Below are positions 39,420-52,400 of a DNA stretch of 64,000 bases, piece after piece. The first letter of the stretch is position 1, and each line of letters starts with the position of its first letter. Under the pieces are notes generated by a model. It searched no databases and was not told the DNA's origin. It saw only the letters and a program-made list of their open reading frames with translations. Position numbers and translations under genes: made by a program. Origin of the DNA: Toxotes chatareus (lineage: Eukaryota > Chordata > Actinopteri > Toxotidae); the NCBI GenBank assembly GCA_016801885.1, contig CM028888.1, positions 8,850,501-8,914,500 on the forward strand. The letters run 5' to 3'.

Positions 39420-40874
39420 TCACATAAAAGCCTCTGATACAACTCTTTGTCTGAAGCTGTTGCTGCTGCTGTCCTCTCTTTCCTCACCGGGGTCGTCGCT
39501 CAGAGAGTACAGTCCTGGCCTCTGCTTGTGCTTCTTCTTGTGGCCTGTCACATGTGGCTGGAAGAGACGGCTTATTGAATGGAGGCCCTTGGACAGATCT
39601 GGGAACAGGTCCAGCTCTTCTTTCTCCGGCAGGGCCCTGTCCTGAGCCTGCCTCACTGTGGGTCCCCCCAGCATCTCTCTCACAGTCCCAGAAACGCCTT
39701 GGCGCAGATAGTGGAAGGGCTTCTTCCCGCAGTTGTCCCTGATGCTTACATTGGCCCCATACTCCCCCACCAGCATGGCCATGAAATACTCCTGGTTGTG
39801 CAAGGCGGCAATGTGCAATGGAGTGTATCCACCGTGTGTTTTTACATTAATGTCAATATCAACTCCCCCTTTCCTTGATAGGTCAATAATCTTCACAAGC
39901 ATTTCACTGTTTCCACACTTGGCTGCCCAGTGCAGAGCGGTGAACCCTGACATGAAGTCCCTCTTCTCAGCCAGCTGGCTGTCTCTCAGCAGCAGGCCGT
40001 AAACCTGGCTCCAGTGGCCAGCGGCACACTTGACCAGCCATTCATGCTCTGAGTGCTCCAGGGGAACCGTGGAGGGAATCCTTGTGTCTTTGTGCTCTTC
40101 AGATGCCTTGGTGCTCTTCACCGCCCTCCTCAGCTGGGGTGAGCTGATGCTGCTGTCTGTCTCCACAGAAGGGGGTCTTCTCTTGTTCCTGGAGGCATCT
40201 AGTTTTGGACTTTCAGGGGGATCATCCGGGGCCAACTTCAGTTTGTGGATCTCCACCCTGGTGGAGCTGGGTGGCATTCTCAGAGGCAAGGCATAAGGTT
40301 TGCTCTGGATGGGGGTGGGCTCATTTTGCACACCCCTTCTTGAGTAGTTATCACCAGTCGTGTCCTGCTGCTGGATCTCAAAATTCAACATCCTTTTAAC
40401 CTTAGCATTAGAATATTTGCTCCTCTGCAGTGCCAGCTGTATAGGAGACAGTAATTCACTTGGATTCTCACTACTTTCACTTGTCTGTTCTTGATCAAGT
40501 TCAGAAGCAGCTGATCTCTGCCCTCCTGCATCCGCATAGCTCTCGGTCTCCTGACCTCGCGCAGGTGGGCGCTGCTGCTCACCTGTCAGCGGGATCTCTC
40601 CCCTGACAGTCTTCTCCGCTCGGCTCTCCGCTGACTGGTCACTCTCCAGCAAATGCTGATACATTTTCTTGATGACAACATACCGGACACCGTCGATTTC
40701 TTTGACGAAGGCGACGTTGTTGACAAAAGTCTTGAAAAGCTCCCTGTTCCGCTCTTTCTCTGCGGGATCGACGCAGTCTATTGAACCCTTAAACTTAACC
40801 ACCAAGTCGGACTTCTTCACTTTGCCCCCCTCAGCTATCAGCAAAGACAGGACGGATTCTTGCGTCAAAGTCAT
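39420..40874 (-). CDS. sowaha: SOWAH family ankyrin-repeat protein A (sowaha), single exon
   Basis: A 484-residue uninterrupted frame. The N-terminal about 75 residues (TQESVLSLLIAEGGKVKKSD, then ELFKTFVNNVAFVKEIDGVR) form the conserved N-terminal domain of sosondowah proteins, which resembles a winged-helix fold. A Ser/Pro/Gln-rich, probably disordered middle (about 85-275) follows, then ankyrin repeats over about 280-410: GFTALHWAAKCGN at 310, GYTPLHIAALHNQ near 348, KKPFHYL near 384. The tail is basic then acidic (HKKKHKQR, DDPGEEREDSSSN). Human SOWAHA is likewise intronless and lies between SEPTIN8 and SHROOM1, which picks paralogue A over B, C and D. Start: ATG at 40872-40874, with the conserved domain beginning at once. 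The molecular function of the family is poorly known; a protein-protein adaptor role via ankyrin repeats is inferred. Convergent with shroom1 and divergent from septin8. A fish-duplicate suffix cannot be assigned. Confidence 0.9.
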   Translation of the reverse strand: MTLTQESVLSLLIAEGGKVKKSDLVVKFKGSIDCVDPAEKERNRELFKTFVNNVAFVKEIDGVRYVVIKKMYQHLLESDQSAESRAEKTVRGEIPLTGEQQRPPARGQETESYADAGGQRSAASELDQEQTSESSENPSELLSPIQLALQRSKYSNAKVKRMLNFEIQQQDTTGDNYSRRGVQNEPTPIQSKPYALPLRMPPSSTRVEIHKLKLAPDDPPESPKLDASRNKRRPPSVETDSSISSPQLRRAVKSTKASEEHKDTRIPSTVPLEHSEHEWLVKCAAGHWSQVYGLLLRDSQLAEKRDFMSGFTALHWAAKCGNSEMLVKIIDLSRKGGVDIDINVKTHGGYTPLHIAALHNQEYFMAMLVGEYGANVSIRDNCGKKPFHYLRQGVSGTVREMLGGPTVRQAQDRALPEKEELDLFPDLSKGLHSISRLFQPHVTGHKKKHKQRPGLYSLSDDPGEEREDSSSNSFRQRVVSEAFM

Positions 40875-41060
40875 TGTTAAAACTATAGGATTTGGGCGGA
40901 TTAAAGTTCAAACCTCTAACTCCGGCAGCCGCCCTATGTCCTGTTGCACCTTTGTTCTGGTGTTTGTGCTGTAGCCTCCACCTGGCTGCTCAGTTCTCTC
41001 CTCCCCACCTGGAGGGCTCGTTTTCCGGGAAAGGTGCAGACGTGGATACTATTTGAATAA
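40875..41060 (-). promoter_or_regulatory. presumed 5' UTR and promoter zone of sowaha
   Basis: Locally GC-rich sequence (ccggcagccgccc, ctggagggctcg, tttccgggaaag) directly 5' of the sowaha start on the minus strand. No TATA box was recognised. Confidence 0.3.
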
Positions 41061-42240
41061 TATATGCAGATGTTTCCCTACAGGCAAAGTGACTATAAGC
41101 GCAAATACAATTTTGAATTATAAGACAAATTATGTTCTGACTTATATAAACTGGTCGTCCTGGATCTGTTTTTCTTTTCTTTTATGTAGGCGTATACGTA
41201 TAAATGTTATATTGCATTCCTATACTCACACTTTTATACTCAGGTTCACATGAGGAGTTATGGTCATAAGATAATTTGCCAATAATCATAATAATACTGC
41301 AACTTCTTCCACCATGACTAAAAGTATTACACTATAATATCTGCTCTCTTGTGATACACACACATACATATGTAAGAAATGAATAATTGATTATAAAATG
41401 TGTGTAAAATGCACAATCATATTAAAGCATTATAGAATACGTTTCTTTGGCCTGGCTATCTGTAGCTTTATTCAGTTTAGTAATCCAGGGTTACCACTAG
41501 ACTGCCGTGCTTAACTATGCAAAAGCTATCTGTGCCTTTGGATGTTTGTTCTCTTTCCCCCTATTTTTATAAACATGAGAGTTTATTTCTGATAGGTCTA
41601 GTATTAAGTGAAATTATCTGTCTTTGTTCCCTTGTTTGAGCTTTCAATAAAATGTTTATTGAAAACAAGTTTGTGTTATCAATATCATTATCAGCACCAA
41701 AACCCGGTACTACTGGTCAGACCATAAAACACACGCATACACATAGTTTATGTGTTAAATGTAAACTGAATGCAAAAAGCTGCAAAAAGTCCGAGTCCTC
41801 CAGGGCACCAAGGCTATGTGCACTTCCAAACTGTACAATACACACAATGCGGTAACACTGCTTTTTTATAATTGAAGTAAATTAGAAACAATATTAACCA
41901 TAAAATGTCTCGTTCTGATTGGCCGAGTCGCGTTGTAGTAAAATCAATCTGTGACCTCATTAATTCATTTAAATATGAATACTCTATCTTGAAAAGGACA
42001 CATCCATAGTTGGCTACACTTCAGCGATTATTATGTACTGTAGCATCTCCACCGTTGACACACATATTTCTCCCCCAACCCCCCCACCGTCGCTTTTCGC
42101 CGCTGCTCGCTCCTGTCCTGGCTTGCAGCTAGTGTAGCATGACATTCCTAGACTGAATGGGAGTTCCTGAGAAGTGGCCATATTGGAACCTTTCTGTTCC
42201 ACCCAAAGATGTCTTCAGGGTGTCAAGATAAATCACCCCC
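41061..42240. other. intergenic between divergent sowaha and septin8
   Basis: AT-rich, no coding exon recognised. An inverted CCAAT (ATTGG) at 41918-41922 sits next to 'ccgagtcgcg', about 0.8 kb before the septin8 start. Confidence 0.45.
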
Positions 42241-42708
42241 TTCTTTTACGTACGTAGAAACGTTGAACGTTAAACCGCATGGTAACGTTTCACAGCGACT
42301 TTAAACGCCCCCAAATTCAGAATATGTCAACCGTCGTCCGGCAAGCATTCCTGATAATTAATAAGAGGGGAAACTTTGTTTGCCGTCTTATTTTCCTACT
42401 AGACACAGTTTAGCTAAAGTAACGGAGTTCTTTTCCACTCTTATCGACTTCCAACCCAAGTTGAAACGAAAAAAAATAGTCCGAGCAAACGAAGGGGAAG
42501 CGTAATAGCAGCGAGTCCTCTTGTCGCCTAGCTAGCTGGTAGCCTCCCTGCCTAGTTACCAGCTCTCCTCCGTCATGTGTCTCTCTCCTCCCGTCTCTGT
42601 CAGCTCAGCTCAGTCAGTAGTGTGGCAGGCTTGCACGAAGAGACGAGGGCTGCTCCCTTTCGCCTCTGCTCGGTCTGCTCAGCACACCAACACCATACAT
42701 TCCGCACC
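42241..42708 (+). promoter_or_regulatory. septin8: presumed septin8 promoter and 5' UTR
   Basis: CpG-containing sequence (acgtacgtag, accgtcgtccgg, ttgtcgcctagc) rises in GC content up to the start codon, unlike the flanking AT-rich DNA. The transcription start is not determinable. The context before the ATG is 'cgcaccATGg', with A at -3 and G at +4, a strong one. Confidence 0.45.
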
Positions 42709-42738
42709 ATGGCTGCCACGGACGTTGACGTATTTTCG
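42709..42738 (+). CDS. septin8: septin8 coding exon 1
   Basis: Encodes [10 protein letters not shown]. The donor is 'ttttcg|gtaagt', phase 0. A ten-residue first coding exon ending in FS agrees with the known N-terminus of SEPT8. Confidence 0.88.
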
Positions 42739-45700
42739 GTAAGTGAAAGCCATGGCGCTCCTTTCCTTTCTGTCCTCCTTTTTGGAAGCGAAAACATTGG
42801 CCAAGTGCAGCGGCCACGGGCATACACGGCTGTGATTAGTAAAAGTGTGGGTGTTAGCTGCCGTGTGTGGGTATGTAGCTAACCAAGCCTTCCTCCCCGC
42901 TTTTGAAGCCTGGGATGTGGGCTTAGGCGAGATGGTGGAAGTGATTTCTGTGATATATATATTTTTTAATTTTCAGTTAAATAAAAGCAGTGCTGCTAAT
43001 GTTGTCTGCCTTAATGTCGGATCTTGTAACATGAATGCGTTGCTGAACATATGGGTGTAGCGCATGGCACCATTAAACTGTTTACTGTTGCCGTTATTAG
43101 AAGTGGTTTAAAACGTAACACATTCAAGAAATGTACATTACTATATCACATGACAGCAAATACAGAGGTTAGCTAGCAGATAAAAAATGCTATAAAATCC
43201 CATATCGTTGCTTTGTAGTCTCTGTTGTGCACCACACACTTGAAGACCCTATAAGATGTATTAATTAGAGTTTTGTTGTGTAAAACCGCTTGTTTTGAAT
43301 TAAATAGATGGCACTGCATGATGAGCTTCCCTCCTAACAATGTGTTGACATGTGGTTTCATTTTAACTTCCTATTCAGGAGTGCAATCTTTTTTCTTTTT
43401 TTTCAAACTAATAATGTTCCTATTACACTTAAGGCCATGTCAGTTTTACCAGCCAGATGCTAAACAGGCTGTGGCTACTTTGCTGATGGCCTGTATTTCT
43501 CTACGCAGTACCTTTTGCATATCACAGTAGTAGGTTGGGCGTACTACTTGATGAAACTGGAATGCATCTTGCATTATTTTCATGGTGACAAGCCCTGTTG
43601 TCAGTCAGGTGTATCCATGTAGGTTACAGTATGGTGATGCAATACAGGCTGAAGAACATCAGTCAGCTCTTTCTGTCAAGAATTCACAGACAAAGCATGT
43701 GTTATGGAAAACCAATATTATAGTGACAAGGCAAATGGACAGGATGAGATTTAAAGAGGGTGATTAACTTTTTGGCAGATGCTTGAAGAGATCCTTGCGG
43801 TGGTGAATTGGACAGTAAGCAGCACTGAGCTGCAGGGATAAAAGAGATTAAGAACACACTCCAGGCCACTCCTTCCACTCATTGGTGCAACACATGTCTG
43901 TGAAGAAAGGAAAGGATCCGAAGAGAGGATGCAGAGGATACTGCACAGTTGGCATTTTCTTAAATTAGGAACATGTCGAAGAGGTGGTACAGGTTGTAGA
44001 AGATATTGCAGACAAGCGATTTCTAAAATGTCTCTTTTGGAATACAAAATTAGGGGATTGATTAATGAGAAAAATGCTGAGAATGCAGTGAAACAGTCCA
44101 GTGTTGGGAGCAGCATAGTTGCCTGGCTGTCGAACTTCCTGTCTAACTTTCTGAACTAAGTGAGACCATATTGAACAAACTGATATGTGCGCCTGGCAGT
44201 TTGTACAAAGGGCACGCTGTTAATTATGTGCAGCTATTGACAGGGATGTGTGGTTGGTTGCATTGTTGGTCCACATCAATCCCATCCCGTGGAAACTGTA
44301 GCTTTGGGATAACGTTCTAGGCCAGAGCCACATGAGGGAATCAATGCAGCCAACAACGTCTATTGTTTTTTCTCTGACTGATTGCTTTAGAGTGCGTAGC
44401 ATAAAAAGGATGCTGTTCATTTAAATGGTTATGTAATGAAATGGCCTTTAACATATTTAGCATGTACAGTGCTTACTGACCCTGAAGAATATTGTCTCTC
44501 CCATGAGGGCTGCATTCATAAAATTAAATTAGATTCATAAAGTGCTTAAAGGCAAGAGATGTGCAATGATGAATTATAGGAGATGACGCTTGTACTTTAA
44601 AAGAGTTGTTTTGCTTGTTTCTGCTTAGTGTGATGTTAACTTGTGAATACATTACTCACATGTAGTATGTGCTCTCTACAGTAATCAGAATCACTCTTCA
44701 TTTGTTCATTTCAATCACATCTTAGGACTTCAAACACTTTCCTTAGCCACTGCTTTTCCCATGTTGTTCATCTGTATGTTGATCAGGTCAGATTGTAGGT
44801 CAGGTTTTCTTACTGTTGTGTGTCATCAGTGTTGTTAGCTGTACATTGAACATACAGGCCAGAACTGCCTAGAGGCGAGCTTGTCAAATCCAGTAGCGTA
44901 GATGAATAATGACAGCCGAGCTGCAGCCTCTGTGGTGATGAGCCAATATCCAAGTATAGAATAGGTTTGACTTTTCTCAGAGACCGATTTAGAGCTCAAA
45001 ATTGCTATGCTCTAAGACGAAAATAGCTTTTCAAATAATCTTGGCAAAAGCTGAATGAAACTTTTTAGCCAGGAATGTTTGTTTTAATGTTGTAATACCA
45101 TTAGTCTTTTTTTTCGTTTTGTTTTGTTTTGAAGGAAGGAAAGTTCAGCTTAAAAAAATGAGGCTGTATTTCAGTAATTTTTGTGACACACTGACCAACT
45201 ATGGGACAAGGTAGACTGGCTCATAATCTGTAGGTCACAAGTTCGATCCTTGTAGCACCCAGTGAATACATCAGCAGCTATATGACATGTTAAAAGTTTG
45301 GCTTTGTGGCTTGCCCTTATTATTATGCTTTATTTGCTTCATTGTTTTTCAGTTATGATCTTGAACATATGGATATTTGGATTCTGCACAGTGCACCTTG
45401 CATGCAGAGTGTATTTGAATGCTCAGATCAGTTCAGTCTTAGCTTATTCACCTGAAGCTGACATTGCTGAGCCAACAGCAGCAGGGTGGACAAGAACACA
45501 AAGCTGTAAGACAAAGGAAGGCACAATCATTTATCTGAGTCTTTGTACCTTAAAATAGCGTGTCTGTTGCAAACTCTGTAATGTGTGTAAATGTCACTGA
45601 GAAAGCCAGAAATAGATAAAAATGCATTTGGTTACTTTTTTCTGGAGTCTAAACTAATTGTAACGCAAACAAAATAGGATTTACTGCATTCAAAAATATT

Positions 45701-48700
45701 AGATTTTACTTGAATTCCAGAGTCGTATATATCAGATTTCAGTCAGTATCTACTGTTACATCGACACCTTACATACTTTTATACAAACATTTTTTTTTAG
45801 TTAATTAAAGTGCAGTCTACTATGATCCACATTTTTTTTTTCAAGTGTGCAGTCTGTGATTAAGTCAAGTTCATTGCTGTCATGCTGTCTTTTCCAGCAG
45901 CATTCAGTAATAGATCTTGAAACAAGAATATTTTTCATATTACTTAGCACGCCTGAAAGCTTTACATGCATGCGAGAGAGAAAAGCTTGCCAGGCAGGTT
46001 TTACCTCTCCCCCATTAAGATTTTTAGCCTGTGGCTAATAACGCAACTGACACAACTATGAAAATATATATTTTTAAATGGGAGTTTTTATTGTCAGCTC
46101 AGTGACAGTAAGAAAATGGTGTATTTCTGAAAGGCCTTGTAAAGATGAGTATGCTGCACGTCTGTCTCGTAAAATGGTTCCTGTCTCTTCTCCCATCTGT
46201 CTCACTGTTTTTTTTTTTGTCTTTCCTGTTGGGCATAGATGAGTGATAAAGCCGAGCAGTACCGTGGCCCACAGTTGTTGTGCATGAGTGTGAGACAACA
46301 AAGAGAGAAAATGCATCTGATAAGCCAATAATCTGAGCAAAACTAGTTTGTGTGTCTGTGCTCGTGGATTCCTGATTGTGCACGTCATCCCCATCTCAAC
46401 CGTCAACATTTTTACCATTACATTACAGCAGGCACAAGCAGCAGCAGGAGAATGGCTAATGCAGCACACAAGGACAAACTCTCTAGGTGTGGTTAGAGCT
46501 GACAGTATTGCAAAAACATTTTATCCAAGTGTATTTCCTGTTTGATGAGCTGTTAAATCCTTTGTGTTGTAATTCATAATGAGCAGTAATACAGAAGACG
46601 CTCTCAGATCTCAAAAGCATGATGTATCCGTTCGCACATTATGATACTTAGGAGCACATCAAGCTGCACTTTCATAAACATATGAACATACATGTCCATC
46701 TTTGGACAGGAAGCGCCACCACCGCCCACCTCATCTATAGAGTGCTGAATGTGCGTGTGGGTTTGTCACTGAGGTTATCATGTGGTCTCCTCCCCTCACA
46801 GATGCAAAATTGAATTAGGCCCACAGCATCTCCAGAAGCCCCCAAACCGACATCCTCTTGTGACACCAAAGAAAGCTTATTTTGCTTTCAGCGAGTACAC
46901 TTTAACAGGTACACTTAGGCTCACAAAGTGCACCTCAAGTTACTGTAAATATCTGGAGCCTTTTCAAAGGCCTTCCATGTGTGTATTTCCCCACACACAA
47001 GCATCAGCTGCAACATTGTGTGTCTCAGTCTGTCAGGTTGCTGCTGTCTGTCAGGTGGAGACTCACCGAGGCAGACGCGAGCTGCAAACACAAGTCAGAC
47101 ACAAGTCAGGTGGGGATCGAGGCCAGAGGGGCGAGATGGGAAGCTGAAAGGGGGGATAGGTAGACAACAGTGGTGTCTGATGAAAGAGGGAATGACTGAT
47201 AGGAGGATTTCAGGTCACATCAGGGTTGTTCACCGAAAAAGTTCCTTTCCTTGGAGTGATCTTGGTTTTATCCTCAGTTGTGTCGGGTTAAATCAGTCTC
47301 ACATATTTATTTAACCTTTTGGAAAGTTGTTGTCACATCTGAGTGCCTGGTGAGCTGACTTGACTGCTTAATTTTGAGAAGTTTGAGAAGTTTGAGATAT
47401 GAGTTGTGTTTTGAGTTGACTAGACTAGTGCTGAAAAGATTACTTTTATTAATTAATCATTTAAGTAATTGAGCAAGAAATGCAAGAATATTTAGGAGTG
47501 TTGGATTGTGAACAACAAGGATTTTAAAGGTGTCTCTGCGCTCTGGGGAATTGTGGTTATTTTTTTTCCCCTAGATCCCAGGGTTTCACACTGTGAGATG
47601 CACCACCCTCAGGGGGTATGGGAAAGTTAAAGGGGAAGCATGAAGAAGGAGGCATGAGGCAAAGATAGTGTGTGAGGTGAATTTGAGTCTGTACATCCAT
47701 AGGTGCATTACAAATTTGAACTGCTAACAGCTAATTCGCTATCCATTTAATGATGCTTGTTTACCAAAATGTAAACACATATAGACAGGTTAAAGAACAG
47801 GTTAAAGTTGTAGCCCCCCGTCATAATCCTCTAAATCCATGGCAATAGTATACTTCCTGGGTTTGATGGGGGTGCCCTTGTCTAAACTAGTTTAGACTAA
47901 CTCCAGGTAAACATCTGGTCACTGATTAAGCAAAACATGAAATGAAAAGGAATTGCTCTAGGAAATTAGTGGGCATTTTTCAAAATGTTCTGGCATTTTA
48001 CAGACTCAATAATCAATCATTTAATCAGAAACATAATGTAAAGATAAATGTATAATGAAAATAATCAGTAATTGTGTCTCATGACTGATCAGTCTACAGT
48101 GACAGCTGACATTGGAATAATTTCTCTATCTAATCTATCTCAGTAGAAAGACATACTGTGACCACACTGTGTCTTATAAATAACCAGATTGGTTGCTTCA
48201 TATTATAGGTTCTGCCCTGTGTTCCTGGATTTGTGCTTGACTGTTAATTGTAGGCATGTAGCACTGGTGGCTCACATCTGTGAACTAGCCTATATGAGTT
48301 GCGCCTCATTTCATTCCGTGCAGCCATTTCCTGCTGGCCTGGTCATACGGTGGCCTGGGGACTCTGTTGTTTCCTCACTCTGGGACAGTTACTCCAAAGC
48401 TTTTCATTCCTGTCATACTTTATGCTGCTGCTCTTCTCTTCTCTGAACTCGCTTGAGTGGGTGGACAGAAAGATGCACCACAGTTTCCCTAATTGCTCTC
48501 GTCTGTTGCTTACACATCCTGTGTGTCCTGATGGGTGTGTTATGCTCTTGTTAATAGTAACTGTATTAGGTACTCAGCGAGAGAAACTTATTTTTTCTAT
48601 CATTGTTATTTATTGTTGAATAAATCTAAGTCTGATTTGAGCATAAGATTGAAAAGTCTCAGTTTTTAGTGAGCAGTGTGAACTTTCAGCCAAAGTAAAA

Positions 48701-49437
48701 ACAGATAGTAGCAGATATTCTGTATAAGCTAAAATTTAAGCCAGGTCTAGGCAATGTTTAATTTTTCTGCTGCTGCCAGGCAAACCTACTTTTTGCTACT
48801 CTAAATTTTTTGACAGCTAAAGTTTTTAGGTTTTTTTTTTTTCATATTAAGATTTTTCATACAGAGTAAATGATCAGTTTCTGTGATATGATGAACTGTT
48901 CAGTGCACAAAATCTGCTTGATAGCAAGTCATCTCAGTTGCTGATTTATTAGGTACACCTGGTCAGTCTGCGGTCAGGTACAACAGCTTCGCTACAACGT
49001 CTGTCTTTAACAAGCTCATGATGGTAATTTTCTTTTGGTGAGATTGTCAGAAAAGTGTAAATTCGTTTATTCAATATATGTTTACTGTTGAGGTTATAGT
49101 CAAAGGTGGTGTTTTACTGGACTAGATTGTGTTGAGAGGTGTTTATAACACCACTGCCCATTATAACACCACTGCAAACTATGATGACAGTGCTGAAGTA
49201 TATCATTTAATTAACACCTCTGTGATTGTGTCAACAAAAGCTTAACATTACAGGCAGAAGTAGACAGTAAAGGTAGATGTTATGGCAAAACAGCTAGTTG
49301 ATTGCATTAAATGTTATGGGTGCACCTAATATAGTAGATACACAAAGAATTTTTAATTAAATGGAGCATTTTCACATTGTTTCATTGCTGTTTTTAGTTC
49401 AGTAATGGCTCTGAGTACTTCTTGTACCACTGAGGCC

Positions 49438-49472
<35 letters not shown>

Positions 49473-52400
49473 TCAGTCAGTTAAGTCACAGCTTGGGGAG
49501 TTTGTGTCCACGTCTGCAGTTCTTTTCTTTCTGATCCTTAAAGATAACACAGTTGGTCAGGTCTGCGTGCTCTTTTTGTCGCCCTCAGTCACAGACCCAT
49601 CTGCCTCTGATGTTTCACACACACTCACTCAAAGATGTGCTACTGACAACTTGGCAGTGTAGGAGGTCAACCCACAATTATCTCATGAGTCAGGATCTTT
49701 GTTATTTTTCTGAATCTGAGAGTCTCATGACAGTGGTTTCGTAAGTTTGGAGCAATTTCCACACAAACAAGGTTTACAAGGTCAAACTACTCTTTAAGAT
49801 TGATTGACTGTGATTATGACATAAGCTTGCCCCTGACATTGGCCATACTTCTCTAAAGGCCCCGATATGTTTTTAATAGGCCTCATGACCCACTTAAACA
49901 AAAAATGTTGTCTAGGTGCCCTTGAGCAGGAAGCCCATCCACCAACTATGCAGCTGCCACATGTGAAACTGGATACGAAACAGGGTGTTGATGGAAAATG
50001 AGCATGGAGGCTGTTGTTTATCATTGCCTGGATAAATAAAGGCAAATATAATTTGTCAGCTTCTCTTACTTTTAAACACTTCTCAGGAGTCATTGCACCG
50101 ATTTTCCTCCAGGCACGATACCGGAGGCCACACCCTCCCCCTCCAGCAATCTATCCAAATATCTCCATGAGCTTTATTCAGCGAGCTAAATACCACAAGC
50201 AAACATTAATGCTGTTTAACAAACAAGTGAGTTTTACAAACAAAAAATGGCCACTGCCACTTCCTCTTCCTCGTCCCTGTAAACCTGCTGCTGAGTAACA
50301 CAAACATTACATTCAATTGGCAGATAATTTTGTCCAAAGTGTCTTACAATTGGTGTCTTCAACCACACAATGAACAAGACCCAGATGTCATTATAAATTA
50401 AAAGTGCAACTCTTCCAAATAGAGAGCTATATAGCAGCACTGAAACCTTTCAGGTGGAGCTTTATCCCTCATTTTAGGATTTTAATGAACATTTTCTATC
50501 ATTTCTATTTATCACTTCATTTGATCACTTTATTTGACAGAAATATGCAAATTGGTAACATTTCTGAAAATGTACCAGAGTTAGCCAGAAAAGCTAATTT
50601 TTATCTGTGGTGCCTACATGCACACACTTTTTTGACCATGACATGCTGCATGTTTTACAAACAACATCACATTTAAAAGCATTTAAATCAGATTTACAAC
50701 TAATAAACTCACAGTGTGCTGCAGCTCGGCTCAGTATCGCCTTGCTCAGCTCACGTCAGATTATTCCAGCCGTGTTGCTTGACACATTAAGCTCTATTTC
50801 TCTTTTTTCCCCCCTCATACTTAAACACACACTCACACATATGCTGTATATACACACAGTGCTCATCCTATATTGTGCAGTTCAGTCAGGTTTATAACTC
50901 GTCTGCTGTGTATGCAGAGATGGCCTCCACCCCGGAGCTCAGTACGCTCGGTCTGCGTTCAGCTGAGCTCTTCTCTGGTCTCAGGCTGCCTGCGCTCTGT
51001 GACATCAGCCTTCAAATATGCAGTCCTTCGTGGCTGAGCCAGACGAGCTCGGGTGGCTCCATTCATCTCAAGGTGCTGTCTTTCCCCCCCCCTCTACAGC
51101 TCGAACACACTCTCTCATCTCACTTAGTGTCTGTCCTTCTGTCAAGGTGGGTTGAACAAGGAAGATCAAAGGTGAAAACGCTTACAGTGCAATAGTGTCT
51201 GTCTGTCTTTGCTCTGTGTTTGTGCTTTTAGTTCCAGGATGTTCCTCCAAGCTCAGATTGATTAAGGCATTTATGCACGGTTTCTGCAATAATTGACAGT
51301 AGCTGCGGTGATTGGAGATCCTTTTTGGTTTTGTTTACGGGTTTGATTGGTGTAGCTTGTCCTGCTCAATTTGATTGTTTTGGAAAATGTGATAATAAAG
51401 GGGCTAAATTAAGATATAAATGGTTTCATATCACTTATTCACATTGCTTGTACTATGTGGCTGTGTTGACCCATCAGTGCTGAAGTTAAAGAAAGGAACA
51501 GCTTTGAAATGTTTTTGTGACTGATGTGTGAAAAAACTTGCAGAACATTTTTTTCCATCCTGCAAGTTCTATAAATTATTTTTATTCCCAACAGAAGATG
51601 TTCTTATTTTCCACACTCTGTATTAAAGCACCTAATTTCCCTGGTTATTTCTTTAAAAGTGCGTATTTTCTTTGTGTGGAAATGCCTGCAGTTGCTTGTG
51701 CTTGTAAAGGATTATTGTTGAAGCTCATTCTCACTGCAGGCCCTGATTACCTAACTCATAATGTTAGCTGATGGGTTTTACATCTGCGGAATGAACTGAG
51801 GGTCTTAAATGTTCATTTGCATAGGAATGTGAGTGCTTCAGCCTCTGTAGCACCCAGCTCTTCCTACCTCTGACTAATGTCTTCCTCTTGTGCATTTTCT
51901 ACATATGCAGCCAGGCTTTTGATTTGTTGTGTTGTGTTTTGTTTGTGTCCCTCAGAATGAAGAGAAGCGTAACCTGAGTTTGGGCGGCCATGTTGGATTT
52001 GACAGCCTCCCTGACCAACTGGTCAGTAAATCGGTCACGCAGGGATTTTGTTTTAACATCCTCTGTGTAGGTGAGTACCAAAAGATGGCGTGTGTGCAGT
52101 GTGTGTGTGAGAGAGAGATGTGTTGTATATTGTTTACAATTAGCAGCTCACAGAAATGCCATGCCATAACTACTGAATGTTTCTCTACTTGTTTTGTTTG
52201 CCTCCAAGCATGTTAAACTGCAGCAAGACTATGATATTAGGTTGTTTTTCCTGACATGAAAGGAATACACAGGCCTCCCATTTGTGTTGCAGTCAAAAGC
52301 CACTCTGAAAGCTGATGAATTACTCTCGGGTGACTGAGTAATTTAGCTCTCTCTCTTTCTGACTTGGTTCTGTCTGGTTCCTATCATCTACAGGGGAGAC

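Larger units (their letters stand above)
42739..51955 (+). other. septin8 intron 1 (9.2 kb)
   Basis: No coding exon was recognised on either strand. Holds several repeats (45190-45300, 47426-47500, 47990-48085, 48945-49333, 49441-49469, 49895-50050) and a GC-richer patch at 50920-51075. Confidence 0.75.

Noticed and set aside
43751..44116. 121-codon minus-strand open frame in septin8 intron 1
   Set aside because: No domain or conserved-looking sequence; it looks like a chance frame.
45190..45260. Possible tRNA gene at the B-box-like 'ggtcacaagttcgatcctt'
   Set aside because: No acceptor stem or complete cloverleaf can be folded by eye; a SINE remnant explains it better.
46074..46469. 131-codon minus-strand open frame in septin8 intron 1
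   Set aside because: The peptide shows no known motif, a second overlapping frame of similar length exists on the same strand, and the region is AT-rich intron.
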